Assembly (NCBI GenBank): GCA_009617715.1
Contig: VTFK01000125.1
Location: forward strand, 310,001-374,000
Direction of reading: 5' to 3'
Origin: Plectrocnemia conspersa
Taxonomy: Eukaryota > Arthropoda > Insecta > Trichoptera > Polycentropodidae
Length of the DNA: 64,000 bases
Shown here one piece after another: positions 1-10,720 of the stretch; within the stretch, counting starts at the first letter, position 1, and each line of letters starts with the position of its first letter. The position numbers were made by a program, and so were the translations under genes. Under the pieces are notes generated by a model. That model made no database searches. It was not told where the DNA came from and worked only from the letters and a program-made list of their open reading frames with translations.

Positions 1-1855
1 TCGTATTCACTTTCACTTGGTTCAATTTCTCTTTCCTCAGAGCTAGTATTAGAATATTATTCATTGATGTTGGAAATTTTTTCAATAATTCCAAATATTT
101 TCTAGATTTAGTCATGGTAGCTAAAGATGGGTGAAGATAAAATAAATATTATTGCAAATAAAAGTAATTATTAGAAAATCATATTATTTGAAAAGAAATT
201 TTACAATAAGTAGATTTTTTCTTTTCAAATATTTATACGTATGTATTACTAAAATTTAAAACTGTTCACGTCTTTCCACAAAGACCACAACTCTATTACT
301 GAAGATAGGTTTATTTACTTACCATATGGTCAACTTCGCCAGGCTACAGCCCTAGAAGAGACATTTTTTATGCTCATAAAACTCATTAACCCATAAATCA
401 TAATGCACCTAATGTGTTATGTATGGTGTCGAATTTTGGTTTGAAACAAAAATTCCTTAACACAAATTGTTAAACTATGATTATGTTGTTTCAAATATAA
501 TAATTTCACTAATGGGACAAATTCAATAGAATTATTTTTACCAAACCTGTCAATTTGCCAGGTTTTTTTTCAATATATGTATAGCCGTCACGAAACTGGG
601 GATCAACACAGCTTACAAAATTGTTCAGAATTACAAAACTAACCGAAAACAAATAGTTTTAACACGTATCGTGCCATCCATATTTTTGAAAAAAGACCCA
701 TTGCGCCATTATACAATTTTTGTTGTATATTATGTATTTATATATTGGGATGATAAATTATAGCTAATTTTTGTTTTAAATCTTATATACAACCTTATTT
801 AGGTTGGCGGTCACCAGTGGTTGATGCGGCGTGTGGTAGTACTTCACGTATTGATTGCTAACATTAGCCATAAATTTTGATTTATTTTTTCGTATTTAAT
901 GTTGGTAATAATTTAATAAATAAATATCTAAGAATGGTTAATGGAAGAATAGGTTATAAACCTTTAAAGCTAAAGGTGAGAAAGTATTATCTGTATTTTA
1001 TGTTAAATGCTGATTGAACTGTATGTTTTGAAAATAAAATTCTCTAAAACAACGCAATTAAGATTAACCTTTTTTTTGCTTGTTTCTAAAATTACGGGAC
1101 GATCCGGGACGAATGGTCACCCTATGTTAAGACCAAAAATATTCACTGACCCGAATAGTTTTTTTTTAAATTATTTTGACTCACAGCCAAAAATGTTTGC
1201 CGAGGCTTGGTATATAGCGATCATATTTTCAAAAATAAAAATAGATTAAATATATTTGCATTTTTCAATTATAAAAAGTCGTAAAAAAACCAGAAAAAAA
1301 GTCGTAAAAGTGTTTTGTAAAATTCGCAAAGCAAATCGGAATCGGGTGCTATGATGTGGTGTTTTTATTTTATTTAACATTTTAAAAAAGTGAGGTAAAG
1401 GAATGAGGTAGTGCTTAATTTTGCAGTGATTAGTTGGGAATTAAGAAAAATGCATAGGTTTGTGATGAAAATTGCACTGGTTTGGGAAACATATTAAGAT
1501 GAAGTTAGGGTTTCCAATCCGTGTACCATGTTTTTAAAATATTTTTTAACGGGTACCTGGTTATTATTATTTCAATAAATTATTTGCTTTTTCCATATAC
1601 AGTACGGTCAATGAAAGGTGTCCACCTTGAAAAATCTACATTTCTTTGTATTAAGATGTTTTTATATATTATTTTATTTATTTATTGTGTAACAAAATTG
1701 TGGTCAACGCACTGTTCCTCTTGCTGTGTAGAAAGTCACAGTTAACAAGTTCCTGTCTAGAGGTCATTATATTATTAATAGGCAAATTAGTGTATGTTTT
1801 TTTGCAAAATCTTGATTTTTAATTAATTAAAATATATGCTGCTTACTATTAGTAA
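1..1855. other. No gene seen
   Basis: AT-rich sequence with only short, low-complexity open frames on either strand. I see no splice-flanked coding exon, no recognisable transposase and no RNA gene. The short open frames at 1007-1249 and 1521-1745 have the lysine, isoleucine and phenylalanine bias expected from translating AT-rich non-coding DNA. Confidence 0.5.
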
Positions 1856-1856
1856 A

Positions 1857-2020
1857 CCAGCATGTTAGACGAGTGGTATAATTCTGACCTGAAAGACTTG
1901 GGTACGAATCCCATATGGACCATAGTGTTTTTAAATTTCTAACCTATCTGGGAGATCGGAATTAGTGATTATTATGTAATTATAATTCCAATCGATTATC
2001 ACAGATTAGGTTTACATACA
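1857..2020 (+). repeat. tRNA-derived SINE (copy 1)
   Basis: The head carries an A-box-like stretch (TTAGACGAGTGGTATAA, near 1866-1882) and a B-box-like stretch (GGGTACGAATCCC, near 1900-1912) with a T-arm-like stem, as in a tRNA gene. The anticodon arm does not fold properly, so this is not a working tRNA. The body from about 1923 (AGTGTTTTTAAATTT, then GGGAGATCGGAATTAG, TAATTATAATTCC and ATCACAGATTAGGT) recurs in reverse orientation at 62285-62405. A tRNA-like head fused to a repeated unrelated body is the structure of a SINE transcribed by RNA polymerase III. Confidence 0.6.
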
Positions 2021-2229
2021 CTTTCTTAATATCACGAATGAAGGTTGTGATGATTAATCAAAATTTAATTGAAAATTCTCGAATAATGAGCTATTTATTT
2101 TATTATTATACGCTTTCAGTCTGATTCAGTCTAATTTTTAAATATTTTGCCCCAATTTAATCGTTGCAAACGCATTTTCTTCGATAAAAACAGTTTTTTC
2201 GCCGGCATCCTTGCGTATAAACCAAGAAG

Positions 2230-2523
2230 TTAAAGACGTACAGTTTCTACTCTTATTTCATTTTCACTAGCTTCAATGTACTCTGTTCTTACATCCACCG
2301 CACTTTTAAAACGGTTATCTTCTGATAAATTGGTCTTTCTTTGTTTTCCTGAGCCTTTCTTCCCTTGTAAGGATGTGGAATCCTCATATTTTTTTATGCA
2401 ATTTAGCACAGTTGTCTTACTGCGCTCTACTTTGCTTGCAATGTAAAGAGAACTGAATTTTTCTTTGGCCAGAATCAAAATTTCCAATGTTGTTAATTGT
2501 GGTACTTTTGCTATGTTGAACAT
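2230..2523 (-). pseudogene. Tc1-like transposase N-terminal fragment
   Basis: An open frame of 97 codons on the minus strand reads as a helix-turn-helix DNA-binding region: a Leu/Ile-rich first helix, then the pattern ...IASKVERSKTTVLNCIKKY, then a basic linker with KGSGKQRKTN close to the GRPR-type hinge of Tc1/mariner transposases. No DDE catalytic region follows in order, so it is a truncated relic. It cannot be the same copy as the fragment at 2870-3082, because on this strand the N-terminal piece would have to lie at the higher coordinates. Confidence 0.55.
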
Positions 2524-2869
2524 AAAATCGCATAAAACAACGTAAACTGCCGGAATAATGAAAAAAAGGAACCCTGCTCATGAAAAAAAATCATTCTGAG
2601 AAACATTAGTCATTAGAAAAAAAATATAACTGCTTTTGTCCCTTTTCTGAGGGTTGACATCTTCATTGACAGCTACTGTATATGCTACTATTAAAACTTT
2701 TTCTTTTTTATGTAGATAATCTACATAATAGAGAATAATACTATGTTGTTATAAATATTTAAAATATTTATTTTCAATTTAAAATTAAATATATAAAATT
2801 GATAGTACATGTATGCGAGATACATGTAAGTGTATTCTAAAAATTTAAAAACATAAAAAAAAAATACAG

Positions 2870-3082
2870 TTAATATTTTGTAGGGTGATCTTTTGTCCTT
2901 ATAATAGCCCTACAATAGTTAGGCATTGACTCGATTAATTGCTGGCATTTTGCTGCTGGTATCAGTTCTCACTCGTTTTTCAAATTTGTGGAAAATTTAT
3001 TTTTAATTTTGAGTTTTAAATGTCTCCATAAGTGCTCAATTGGGTTTAGATCCGGACTGCAAAATGGCCATTCCCCGTTTAT
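2870..3082 (-). pseudogene. Tc1-like transposase C-terminal fragment
   Basis: Minus-strand translation gives NGEWPFCSPDLNPIEHLW, the hallmark motif around the second catalytic Asp of Tc1-family DD34E transposases, followed by a helical stretch and the C-terminal pattern CQQLIESMPNYCRAII. One in-frame stop interrupts it (about 2970). It is a decayed remnant with no matching N-terminal half in the correct order and no clear terminal repeats. Confidence 0.8.
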
Positions 3083-3408
3083 ATTAAAAAGTATATTATT
3101 GATTAAATTAAGTATGTGAGTAGGCAAAAAATAATATTGATTATTTTTTGTGTTTTCTTCTTTGATGTTATTTACATGAAAATAAATAAATAAAATAATT
3201 AAAAATAAATTTAATATTTTAAGATTATCTTAACGAAATTTTTTAATTCGGAGTCGGAGTCGGACCTTGCGTAAAAGTCGGTGTCGTAGTCACCAAAACT
3301 TACGACTCCACAGCCCTGCTTATTTTTCAAGTACAAAAATTTATAAATCGTTGATTTATTAATTTCGATTTACATAATATAATATTTGTATATTTACATG
3401 TACATCTA

Positions 3409-3605
3409 TTCGAAAACAGTCGGGTCATCTTCTTTTGGAACATCGTCATAGTTAACCAAACTCTTAGTTCCAATCAGAATTTCCTGCAAATCCCTTTCCT
3501 GTTGAATCAATGGTCCGAATCTCTCATATTTTACCACTTAGCTATCTTTAATTTAATATTTCTTATCTAAGTAATCCGCTTGTAAAGCTTTGGAAACGCA
3601 ACTGA
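3409..3605 (-). pseudogene. Unidentified coding remnant
   Basis: The minus strand has a protein-like stretch ending in the acidic tail DDVPKEDDPTVFE and a stop. It contains ERFGPLIQQERDLQEIL and, upstream, VSCVSKALQADYLDKKY, with two in-frame stops between the segments. I do not recognise the family. No splice sites clearly frame it and the stops argue for a pseudogene or transposon remnant. Next to it (3243-3315) lies a run of GAGTCGGAGTCGG-like sequence that looks repeat-derived. Confidence 0.3.
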
Positions 3606-4025
3606 CAGTTATTTTGTCGTACGGCTTATATACATATATATAATATATTCCGGAAAATTCCCCGTTTATATTATAATATTATGAAGTATTAAAGTACCCG
3701 GTTATTCCCCGTTTTCTTCTGACTTGGTGGTTCGAGACATACCCCTTGTTCACTGTCTCTGTCGCTATCGCTTGTCGCGGTTGCCCTAAATGCTCCATAC
3801 GATTGCATACGAACCAGTCGTGAAGCGATCAACCTCCATCTCTTATTTTGGTCACGCATACCTAGATGCCACCTTTACTGCTAATTTTCTCTTATAAATT
3901 AGAAAATAGCTGTAAACCACCATCATATAATTAAATATAAAGTATGTAATTCTTTAAACTATTTAAAACTTAAAAATATCCTTACTAAATAATGACTAAT
4001 ATATATTTTTCCTTAAATATTTCAG

Positions 4026-7000
4026 TTTGTGATAATGGTGATTGACTCAACTGACAGAGCTCGCCTAAGCGTCTCTCGTGAGGAACTCCATCGTATGCTG
4101 TCGCACGAGGAGCTAAGCCACGCATGTCTTCTAGTGTTTGCCAATAAGCAGGTCGATAAAATATTTTCTTGACACATTTGCAATGCGCCGGTTTAAATAC
4201 ATAGCTAGCGATTGAATTATATATATATTTGTATTTTTTTGCTTGGTTCTTTTCCTGCGTATTTTAACCAATTTTTTTTTTTGTTATTCAGGACATAAAA
4301 GGTTCGATGAACTCAGCTGAGATATCTCAAGAGCTTCAATTAACACTCATCAAACGGCAGCCATGGCACATACAGCCTTGCTGCGCACTTTCAGGCGAAG
4401 GGTATGCTAATTTTGTAATAACTCATTAATTATTTATTGTAAGAATATTCTCTAATCGAGAATTATCAAGAATTTTAATAGCGTTTTAACATTTCCTTTA
4501 CCTAATACACTAAACATGGGTTTTTAACATGCTTAGAACTTTAGAAAATATAACTATTTTCCTTGTTTTAAGGTCAAATTTTAGTACCATTATAATAAAA
4601 TATCGATTGTTGCTAAGGTTCTCAATTATTCGTAGTTTTCAACTTCGAATATTGAATAAAAAATGAATGAAATATTCGAATAAATTCGTAATTCTTTTCT
4701 CAGTTTTTACCGATATCAATTTATTTAACCAAATAGGGAAAAAAATCAATTAATCGCCTGTAAAATATTATTTAATTAAAAAATAATTATTTGTTTATAA
4801 TAATTATTTCAAGTAATTAATTACTTTTATAATCGTTAAACTTTTTGAATTTAATAAAATATGTGCAAATTACTGATCAGTGAGGGTGTCAAAAGAAAAA
4901 TGCTTAATTTATTATTATACTTTTTGATCAGGGACGTCATTTCAGCTTTTTAAAATCACCAGAGTAAATAATAGTAAATAATAATTGGAACGTTTGAGAC
5001 AATACACTCCCACAAGAGAGCCATCATGAGTGGTAGTAGTACAACAAAGATGTGTATTCAGCTTCCATATCCTCGCAATTTTTTGAAAAATTTTGCTTTC
5101 AGTGGCCGAGTTTTTATATAGTCTACTATATTTACCAGACGTTCTAAAACTATTTTAGTGGAGGACTCATATACTTTAATGCAAATGCTTCTCTGTGAAT
5201 GATGCAACGGGTCCTAACTGAATCTGTAGCTTTGTTTCAAATAAGTGCATGCAATCCTCTATAAGAGCCAGACATGGAACGACCATCAGTACAAACACCA
5301 ATGCACTTTGTCTATTCCAAATTATGTTTAAACAAATATATTCGGGATCTCGAACAAGCTCCATGCATTGATACTTCCAGTATTACTTTTACAAAAGAGA
5401 AGGTCCTCCGTGATTGAATTACCGTCTAAGAACTGTACATGATAAATCAAGTGTACATCCTTATTATTGTATGTGGCCTCATCGAACTGCAATCCAAATC
5501 CACTTCTTTTTCATTTTTCAATTAATTGTGTATTGAGATCCTCCGCCACGTGCTGAATTCTGGGACTAATGGTATTGTTAGACAGGTGTAGGGATACGCA
5601 TGCTGGTTAGTTCTTAGATTTGAATCCAAAACACGTGCACTTGTGTATATACTTAATTGAGCTCGGCGTGATCCGGTCGCTTCTTAACAACGATTGGAGC
5701 CGACTGCTGTCAAAAGGTGACATTCCCAAACACTTAGACGATGTCTCTCGATGTCGGTTCCTCTCTCTAATCTGGCAGCGACTCGATCGTCGATTAAACG
5801 AGCTTGCACTCGTTTAATCGACTAACGAAAAATGTCCACGCTTCTAGAGATTGAAATCTGCTTGATGGACATCTTTGAAGGTCAGATTATGCAACGGCTG
5901 GTTAACTGCTTTTTGTTTTTTGGTGAACATAGCAAGAGCTATTGTGGTGGTTCATTCAGTTACAAGCTTATGTCAAGTTCATCCGTATTGTCGTGGTTAC
6001 GGTGATTAAGTTGCAAGTTTCAAGAAGAACCCACCCCACAGCCACATAAAGGTTTTGATTTTAAAAAGTAATTAGATATTTTCGGACATAATCTATTGAA
6101 TTGCAATTTTCTTTTCAAAGCGACTTATAGTAATGTGATCCGACGATGCTATTTCAGGAGAATAAGGCAGATGTGGTAAAAGTTCTAGAACCATTTCATT
6201 TATTTTGTCCTGTGCAATTTTCGCTGTGTGCTGTCTTGCATTTCGTTTTTTAATAATTCCACCTTTGATCTCTCCAATTGAATACAATAAAGTTCGGCTG
6301 TGATGGGTTGCCCTAGTTTAAATAATTCATAATAAAGATGCCCGAAATACCCCACCAGACACAAGATAACCTTTTTTAAAGTCAAAGTTCGAGGTGTTGA
6401 AACTGACATTTGGCCCAGAAAAAGCCATTGTTTATTTTTATTTATATTGGCATAAAGGATTTATTTTTCGTCTTCAGTAACAATTCGTTTTAAAAATATA
6501 TCTGCATAGCAATGAAGAAGAAATTATCATACTTGATCCAAAGCCGATAGCGATATACCATATAAAAGAATAAACTATTATTTATATTTACCATAATAAC
6601 AGAGTCGTAAATGCAGACAAGCGTGAATAATGGGGTTCAGATGTTAATTATGCGTCAGAGAAAGTTTAACGACTTATTTAATTTTTTCTCTGCACATTTA
6701 TTGACATGTATTCGAAACTATTAAAAGCCATAATCTGGAGAGTATTTCTTTCAGTTTTAAATTAGTTTCATTCAAATTATTGGATCTTTTACACACGTTG
6801 CTTTTGCTGACATTAAAGCTTAAATTCTTTTGGTATAAAAAGATTACCATCTCGGTTCAGTGACTATTGTGCATACGACAATTCCCCACATTTATATAAT
6901 ATCGGTATTTATTATCAATATATTATATTAATACCAATTTTCGTGTAAGCAATAATCTGGTCACCTACATATACATATTGAACATATGTAAAATCTCCAT

Positions 7001-7251
7001 TTTACATATGTACAATATGTATATGATCTCTGATCATATTCTCACTTAACAATAGCATTGTTAATTATTGATTAACATGTTATATGATATTTTGAAAAAA
7101 TCGTTTATAAAAAATATATTAAATTCATAATTTTATATTAAAGATTTTTAGTTTAACATTTATGTATGTATTTTAATTAACAAGAAATTCTTATTATTTC
7201 AGATTGCTGCTTGGATTAGAATGGATAGCAAGTCGGATAAAGAAGAAGTGA
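4026..7251 (+). CDS. Arl5: ADP-ribosylation factor-like protein 5 (3' exons)
   Basis: Three exons, 4026-4151, 4292-4401 and 7203-7251, join in frame and end at TGA. They encode the C-terminal 94 or so residues of an ARL5-type GTPase, a small Golgi-associated G protein of the Arf family that in animals is about 180 residues long. Visible are the strand and loop [14 protein letters not shown], the guanine-specificity motif NKQD (split by the first intron after NKQ), an ARL5-like [13 protein letters not shown] containing the G5 loop, and a basic C-terminus SRIKKK. All junctions are GT-AG. The P-loop and switch regions are absent from the window, so the 5' exons should lie to the left. The 2.8-kb last intron contains hAT and mariner relics. 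AATAAA follows at 7271. Confidence 0.88.
4929..5545 (-). mobile_element. hAT (ZBED-like) transposon fragment
   Basis: Minus-strand frames read as a hAT-superfamily transposase of the ZBED5/SCAND3 type with frameshifts and stops: a region like CTDGRSM..G, a [10 protein letters not shown] helix matching the family's cysteine/histidine-rich segment, then [15 protein letters not shown] and a degenerate LLYY...WLS motif. The left edge carries CAGGGACGTCATTTCAGCTT (4930-4950), which recurs at 26015-26035 and may be the element's terminal sequence. The fragment sits inside the last Arl5 intron. Confidence 0.6.
5789..5822. repeat. Perfect 14-bp hairpin
   Basis: GTCGATTAAACGAG at 5789-5802 is the exact reverse complement of 5809-5822, with a 6-nt loop CTTGCA. 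It lies in a locally GC-richer block (5640-5880) just beyond the hAT fragment, so it is probably part of a transposon end. No gene is associated. Confidence 0.6.
6085..6490 (-). pseudogene. mariner transposase fragment
   Basis: Reading the minus strand from 6490 gives IVTEDEK followed by a stop, then [19 protein letters not shown], then a [11 protein letters not shown] segment, and in a shifted frame [15 protein letters not shown] and [16 protein letters not shown]. These match, in order, the first catalytic Asp region, the GQ..ST..KKVMLC region and the second and third catalytic regions of mariner-type DD34D transposases. Frameshifts and stops make it inactive. It lies in the last Arl5 intron. 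Confidence 0.85.
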
Positions 7252-7270
7252 CCATCGATTGTGTATAGTC

Positions 7271-7276
7271 AATAAA
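7271..7276 (+). terminator. Arl5 polyadenylation signal
   Basis: AATAAA lies 20 nt after the Arl5 stop codon, giving a very short 3' untranslated region. Confidence 0.5.
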
Positions 7277-8174
7277 AATGAAGTATTTATTACTTAAACA
7301 AGAAACTATATAACACTAACCCTTTCCGTGCTATGGATAAAAATAGCAAACTTTTTAATCAAATGCGACGGATTTTTCAGAACCATATTGCTTGAAAAAT
7401 TTTTTGATGAAAATTAGTTAAACATGTTTATTTTTAACATCTCTTTAGAAACAGAGCTTTGAGTTTTGTCACAATGCAAAATTGGTAACTAACAGTAAAT
7501 ATTTATTTTTGTATGATAAAATAAGTACACATACTATAACATGTAAATATAATACACAGAACATAAGTGAAAATTATTATATATTTTTAAACATTAGTAA
7601 GAATCAAAAACATTTTCTTCTTTATTTCTTTTAACATTTAAATGTAATTTCTTGGATGGGTTCATTTCTGTCAAATTTGATTAAAATCCATAACTCTTCA
7701 AATTAAAGGTTTATGGTGCTTACATGGCGGCATTCGGGTTGTATGATTTTTATTATATACTATTGCTATGATTTTTTTTATATATTAGGTTGTCTTATGA
7801 ACTTGCTTCTTACTTTTTCATTATCATTAATAATTAGTTGCATTTTACCATAAAAGGTGGGGGTTGATTGAAAATGGTTCATCTTTGCTATTTTTTATCC
7901 ATATTACGTGTTAATAGAGCAACGGTTTTATCACTGAGTAATCGAAAAATTCCGGATTACTGGCAGAAAATTATTAAAAATAAATGTGGTTATATATATA
8001 TAGTGCAGTGGCGTGCTATGACTGAAACAGGGCATGCGGTTAGGGGGGGGGGATAAAAACTATATTTTTTAATTTATTTTCTTTAGCATATATCATATAT
8101 TTATTTTAGAAAATACAATAATTCAACATAGTTGCCTTCGTTTACGGTATTACTATTTTCAGAATGTCCTCGAA

Positions 8175-8432
8175 AAGAAAGTTATTGTTTAGATAAAAAG
8201 CAAATCACGTCAATTAATTTGGAAATAATATATCTGTTCACAGTAACTTCCTTATTATATAATTCAACATTTGCCTTAAATTGAGCACTGAAAAAATCGT
8301 TGATACGATTTTCTTTACCAAATCTTTTTAATTGTATAGTAGCGCATATGTGAGGTTGAGAGCATTCATGCCTTTTACGAGCTTGACTTAAATTGCTTAA
8401 ATCATTATATCCAAATTTATTCCAGACATTCA
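8175..8432 (-). pseudogene. hAT-type transposase, TTF zinc-finger fragment
   Basis: A minus-strand frame of about 85 codons reads ELNVWNKFGYNDLSNLSQAR, then KRHECSQPHI, then a hydrophilic helix and RYIISKLIDVICFLSKQ. This is the pattern of the N-terminal TTF-type/ZMYM1-like domain of hAT transposases (GF.DW..L....KHE.S..H followed by the helix ending in FL..Q). No catalytic part is attached. It is nested between the piggyBac-like ends at 7317 and 8960. Confidence 0.6.
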
Positions 8433-8559
8433 GCTCTTGAGAAAGTAATTAACGTGGTCAACAAAATAATATTGCTAAATGAGCACATCCACAAAATTCC
8501 TCACCGGAGAGCGTTTTGCAGCAACAGACTGCTTTATAGGTGCGCCCTGACAATGATTA

Positions 8560-8890
8560 TGTTGGCCATAACCCAATATACTAACTTAATACTACTCAGC
8601 CTCAACCACTTCTGCCCATGGTTTCATGTGGTCAGGTGATGAGGTGGTGTTTGATGGTCCCTCTTCAGCCCCACAACGCTCGAGCCCATAACGATCATGG
8701 AGTTGAACATTCCTAACTCGATATGGGCAAAGTGTTTCATTGATTAAACTTGCCGCTTCCGGTATCTGCTAATGCAAGTGTGTTTTTGTTCTCAATACGA
8801 ACATTGACTGTAGGTCTCTGTTGTAAAGAATAGCAAGTACCTTTGTCTCGACAGTCCCTCGCTAGGTGAAACTTAATTTTAAACTTATTG
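8560..8890 (-). pseudogene. Retrotransposon gag zinc-knuckle/protease fragment
   Basis: The minus strand encodes FHLARDCRDKGTC, the end of a CCHC zinc knuckle, followed by PTVNVRIENKNTLALADTGSG, in which DTGS is the active-site motif of a retroviral-type aspartic protease. A frameshift then leads to SLINETLCPYRVRNVQLHD. This order, nucleocapsid then protease, is that of LTR retrotransposons of the Ty3/Gypsy or Pao type. No reverse transcriptase or LTR was found nearby, so it is a short orphan fragment. Confidence 0.6.
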
Positions 8891-8960
8891 GACAACTTAA
8901 TATATGTTCTTCATTACACCATGTGAATGTCAAATGCCATTTGTAACACGGAAAGGGTTA

Positions 8961-10670
8961 AATAATACCCGTAATTCTAAAACTTACCTGAAAAACTTTC
9001 ATATGAGAATATTTTAATAAAATCACTACGGTTATGTACATTACTAAATAAGATAATGATCTAATGTAATTGTAAATTTATTTTTTCCGTACAAGTTTAA
9101 ATTATTTTAATTTTTTTTTTTTGTGTAATTTTATCAGATTTAAATATGTTCTTTTTATATGTATATATTATATGGTTATTTTATACAATTATTAATTATG
9201 CAATGAATTTCTTACAATAACTTGAGGTGTGAATATGCACTTGTTTTACCTTGAGTTATTTTTATTTTCAAAATGGCAACTGATTTTGATTAGTAAGAAT
9301 TTAAAGGTATCAGTATACGTTTGTAATTTATGTTAACTGCATGATATGAAATCTCGAATTTAGCCGAAATGTTGTATAGATACGTCACAATTTCAATAGA
9401 TCTAATAAAAAGTAAAACTTATTATTAACAATAAATTACGTAATGCCATTTATAAAAAAATATGTTATAGAGGCAAAGAAAATAAATGGCTGTGTCCACT
9501 AGGCAAATTGTCAGAAAACTTTTAATTCTTTCGCTGTTTATCTTTTACTAATTGAATTGAATTTTATTTATTTAATATTTGTAACATCTTTTAGAATAAA
9601 ATGTAGGTGTTGAATGATTTTTACATAATGTAAATATGCAAAATAGCATTTATTTTTATTAAAACTCGTTCTGATTTTGCAACGGATGAAAGTGTTGAAA
9701 CGAGAGTAAAATGGAATCAAGGGTTCATTACTATACAAAGGAGAGTTAAATGAAAATCTTAAATATATTTTTATCTATTTTTCTACATAGTGATGTGTAC
9801 AAATATCTCGTGCACACCACTTGTTAAATGTAATGATCGAATCAATACTTATTTCCTCCAATGGCTTGCTTTAAAAAAAATGTGATTGCTGTCGTTGGGC
9901 CAGTACCTTTCTTGAAGAATTTTTACAGTTTTTGCGAAAATTTATGACACTTGCTCGTTCTCTTGGTTTCTGGTTAATGGTGTTAATAACCTATGTGTCA
10001 ACACACGTCTTCGACTGTCACAACTTGCACCATTTTAAAACTTTTTTCATTTAACTAACCCTCGTATAGTATTTATTTGGCAAATAGTGTACTTACCTCG
10101 AAAATCTCGATTGGAAGCACTGCAAATAACGCGAGTACCCGAGTATTTATTTAATTAAAATAATATCCTTAAGATATTTCCAATAAACAACTTAATTCTC
10201 ACTAATTGACATGAAGTTAATATTTTAATGTTAATATATTTAATTGTTGTTTTTGGTGTAAAAGTAAATCAGTCATGAAGTTAAAATATCGACACATTTA
10301 TATTAATAATTATGAAACAAAGCTTAACCTTTTCAATATCTAAATAAATCCAAAGGCATTTTGTGTTACCATTAGTGTATTGTTACAATATAGCAACTTT
10401 TAAAAGTAATTTTCAATTTCCAAAACGTTTAATTAAAAATATGCGTTTCACAATAGTGTACATAAAATTAAGTATAAAATACATTATTTGTTGTTGAAAA
10501 CTAGAAAAAGACAGCAAGATTGTTTTTATACATTTTTGCATGTCGGCCATACGTATTATTATATGTTGTTACTTACCACAACCATATGGTTGAATATTGT
10601 TAGTATTCGGTCGAATGGAATATATTATATTTACTTATGTTTAAAGTGGTGTCTCAGGATCATACAATTA
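8961..10670. other. No gene seen
   Basis: Very AT-rich. A slightly more complex block at 9660-10060 could be a degraded transposase N-terminus on the minus strand (a basic helical pattern with several stops), but I cannot assign it. No splice-framed exon is visible. Confidence 0.35.
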
Positions 10671-10672
10671 AC

Positions 10673-10720
10673 CCTTTGTTTACCAAAATCTGATATACCA
10701 ACTTTGCCGATAATATTCTG
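10673..10720 (+). repeat. Possible piggyBac-like end
   Basis: TTAACCCTTTGTTTACCAAAATC begins with TTAA and CCCTTTG, the same start as the piggyBac-type MITE at 35664. It lies about 1 kb beyond the C-terminal side of the minus-strand piggyBac transposase relic and could be that element's end. A partner end was not found. Confidence 0.3.

Larger units (their letters stand above)
7317..8960. mobile_element. piggyBac-like composite with matched ends
   Basis: TAACCCTTTCCGTG at 7317-7330 is repeated exactly in reverse complement at 8947-8960, and the right end is followed to give TTAA (left flank CTAA). A CCCTTT start next to TTAA fits piggyBac-like elements. The 1.6-kb interior shows no piggyBac transposase. 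It holds a hAT-type fragment and a gag/protease fragment, so it is either a non-autonomous element that took later insertions or a chimera. A poly-G run is at 8043-8052. Confidence 0.5.

Noticed and set aside
1860..1925. Functional tRNA gene
   Set aside because: A- and B-boxes are present, but the anticodon arm closes an eight-base loop and there is no acceptor stem. The repeated body identifies a SINE.
2230..3082. One Tc1 element spanning both transposase fragments
   Set aside because: Both are on the minus strand, but the N-terminal piece lies downstream of the C-terminal piece, so they belong to different copies.
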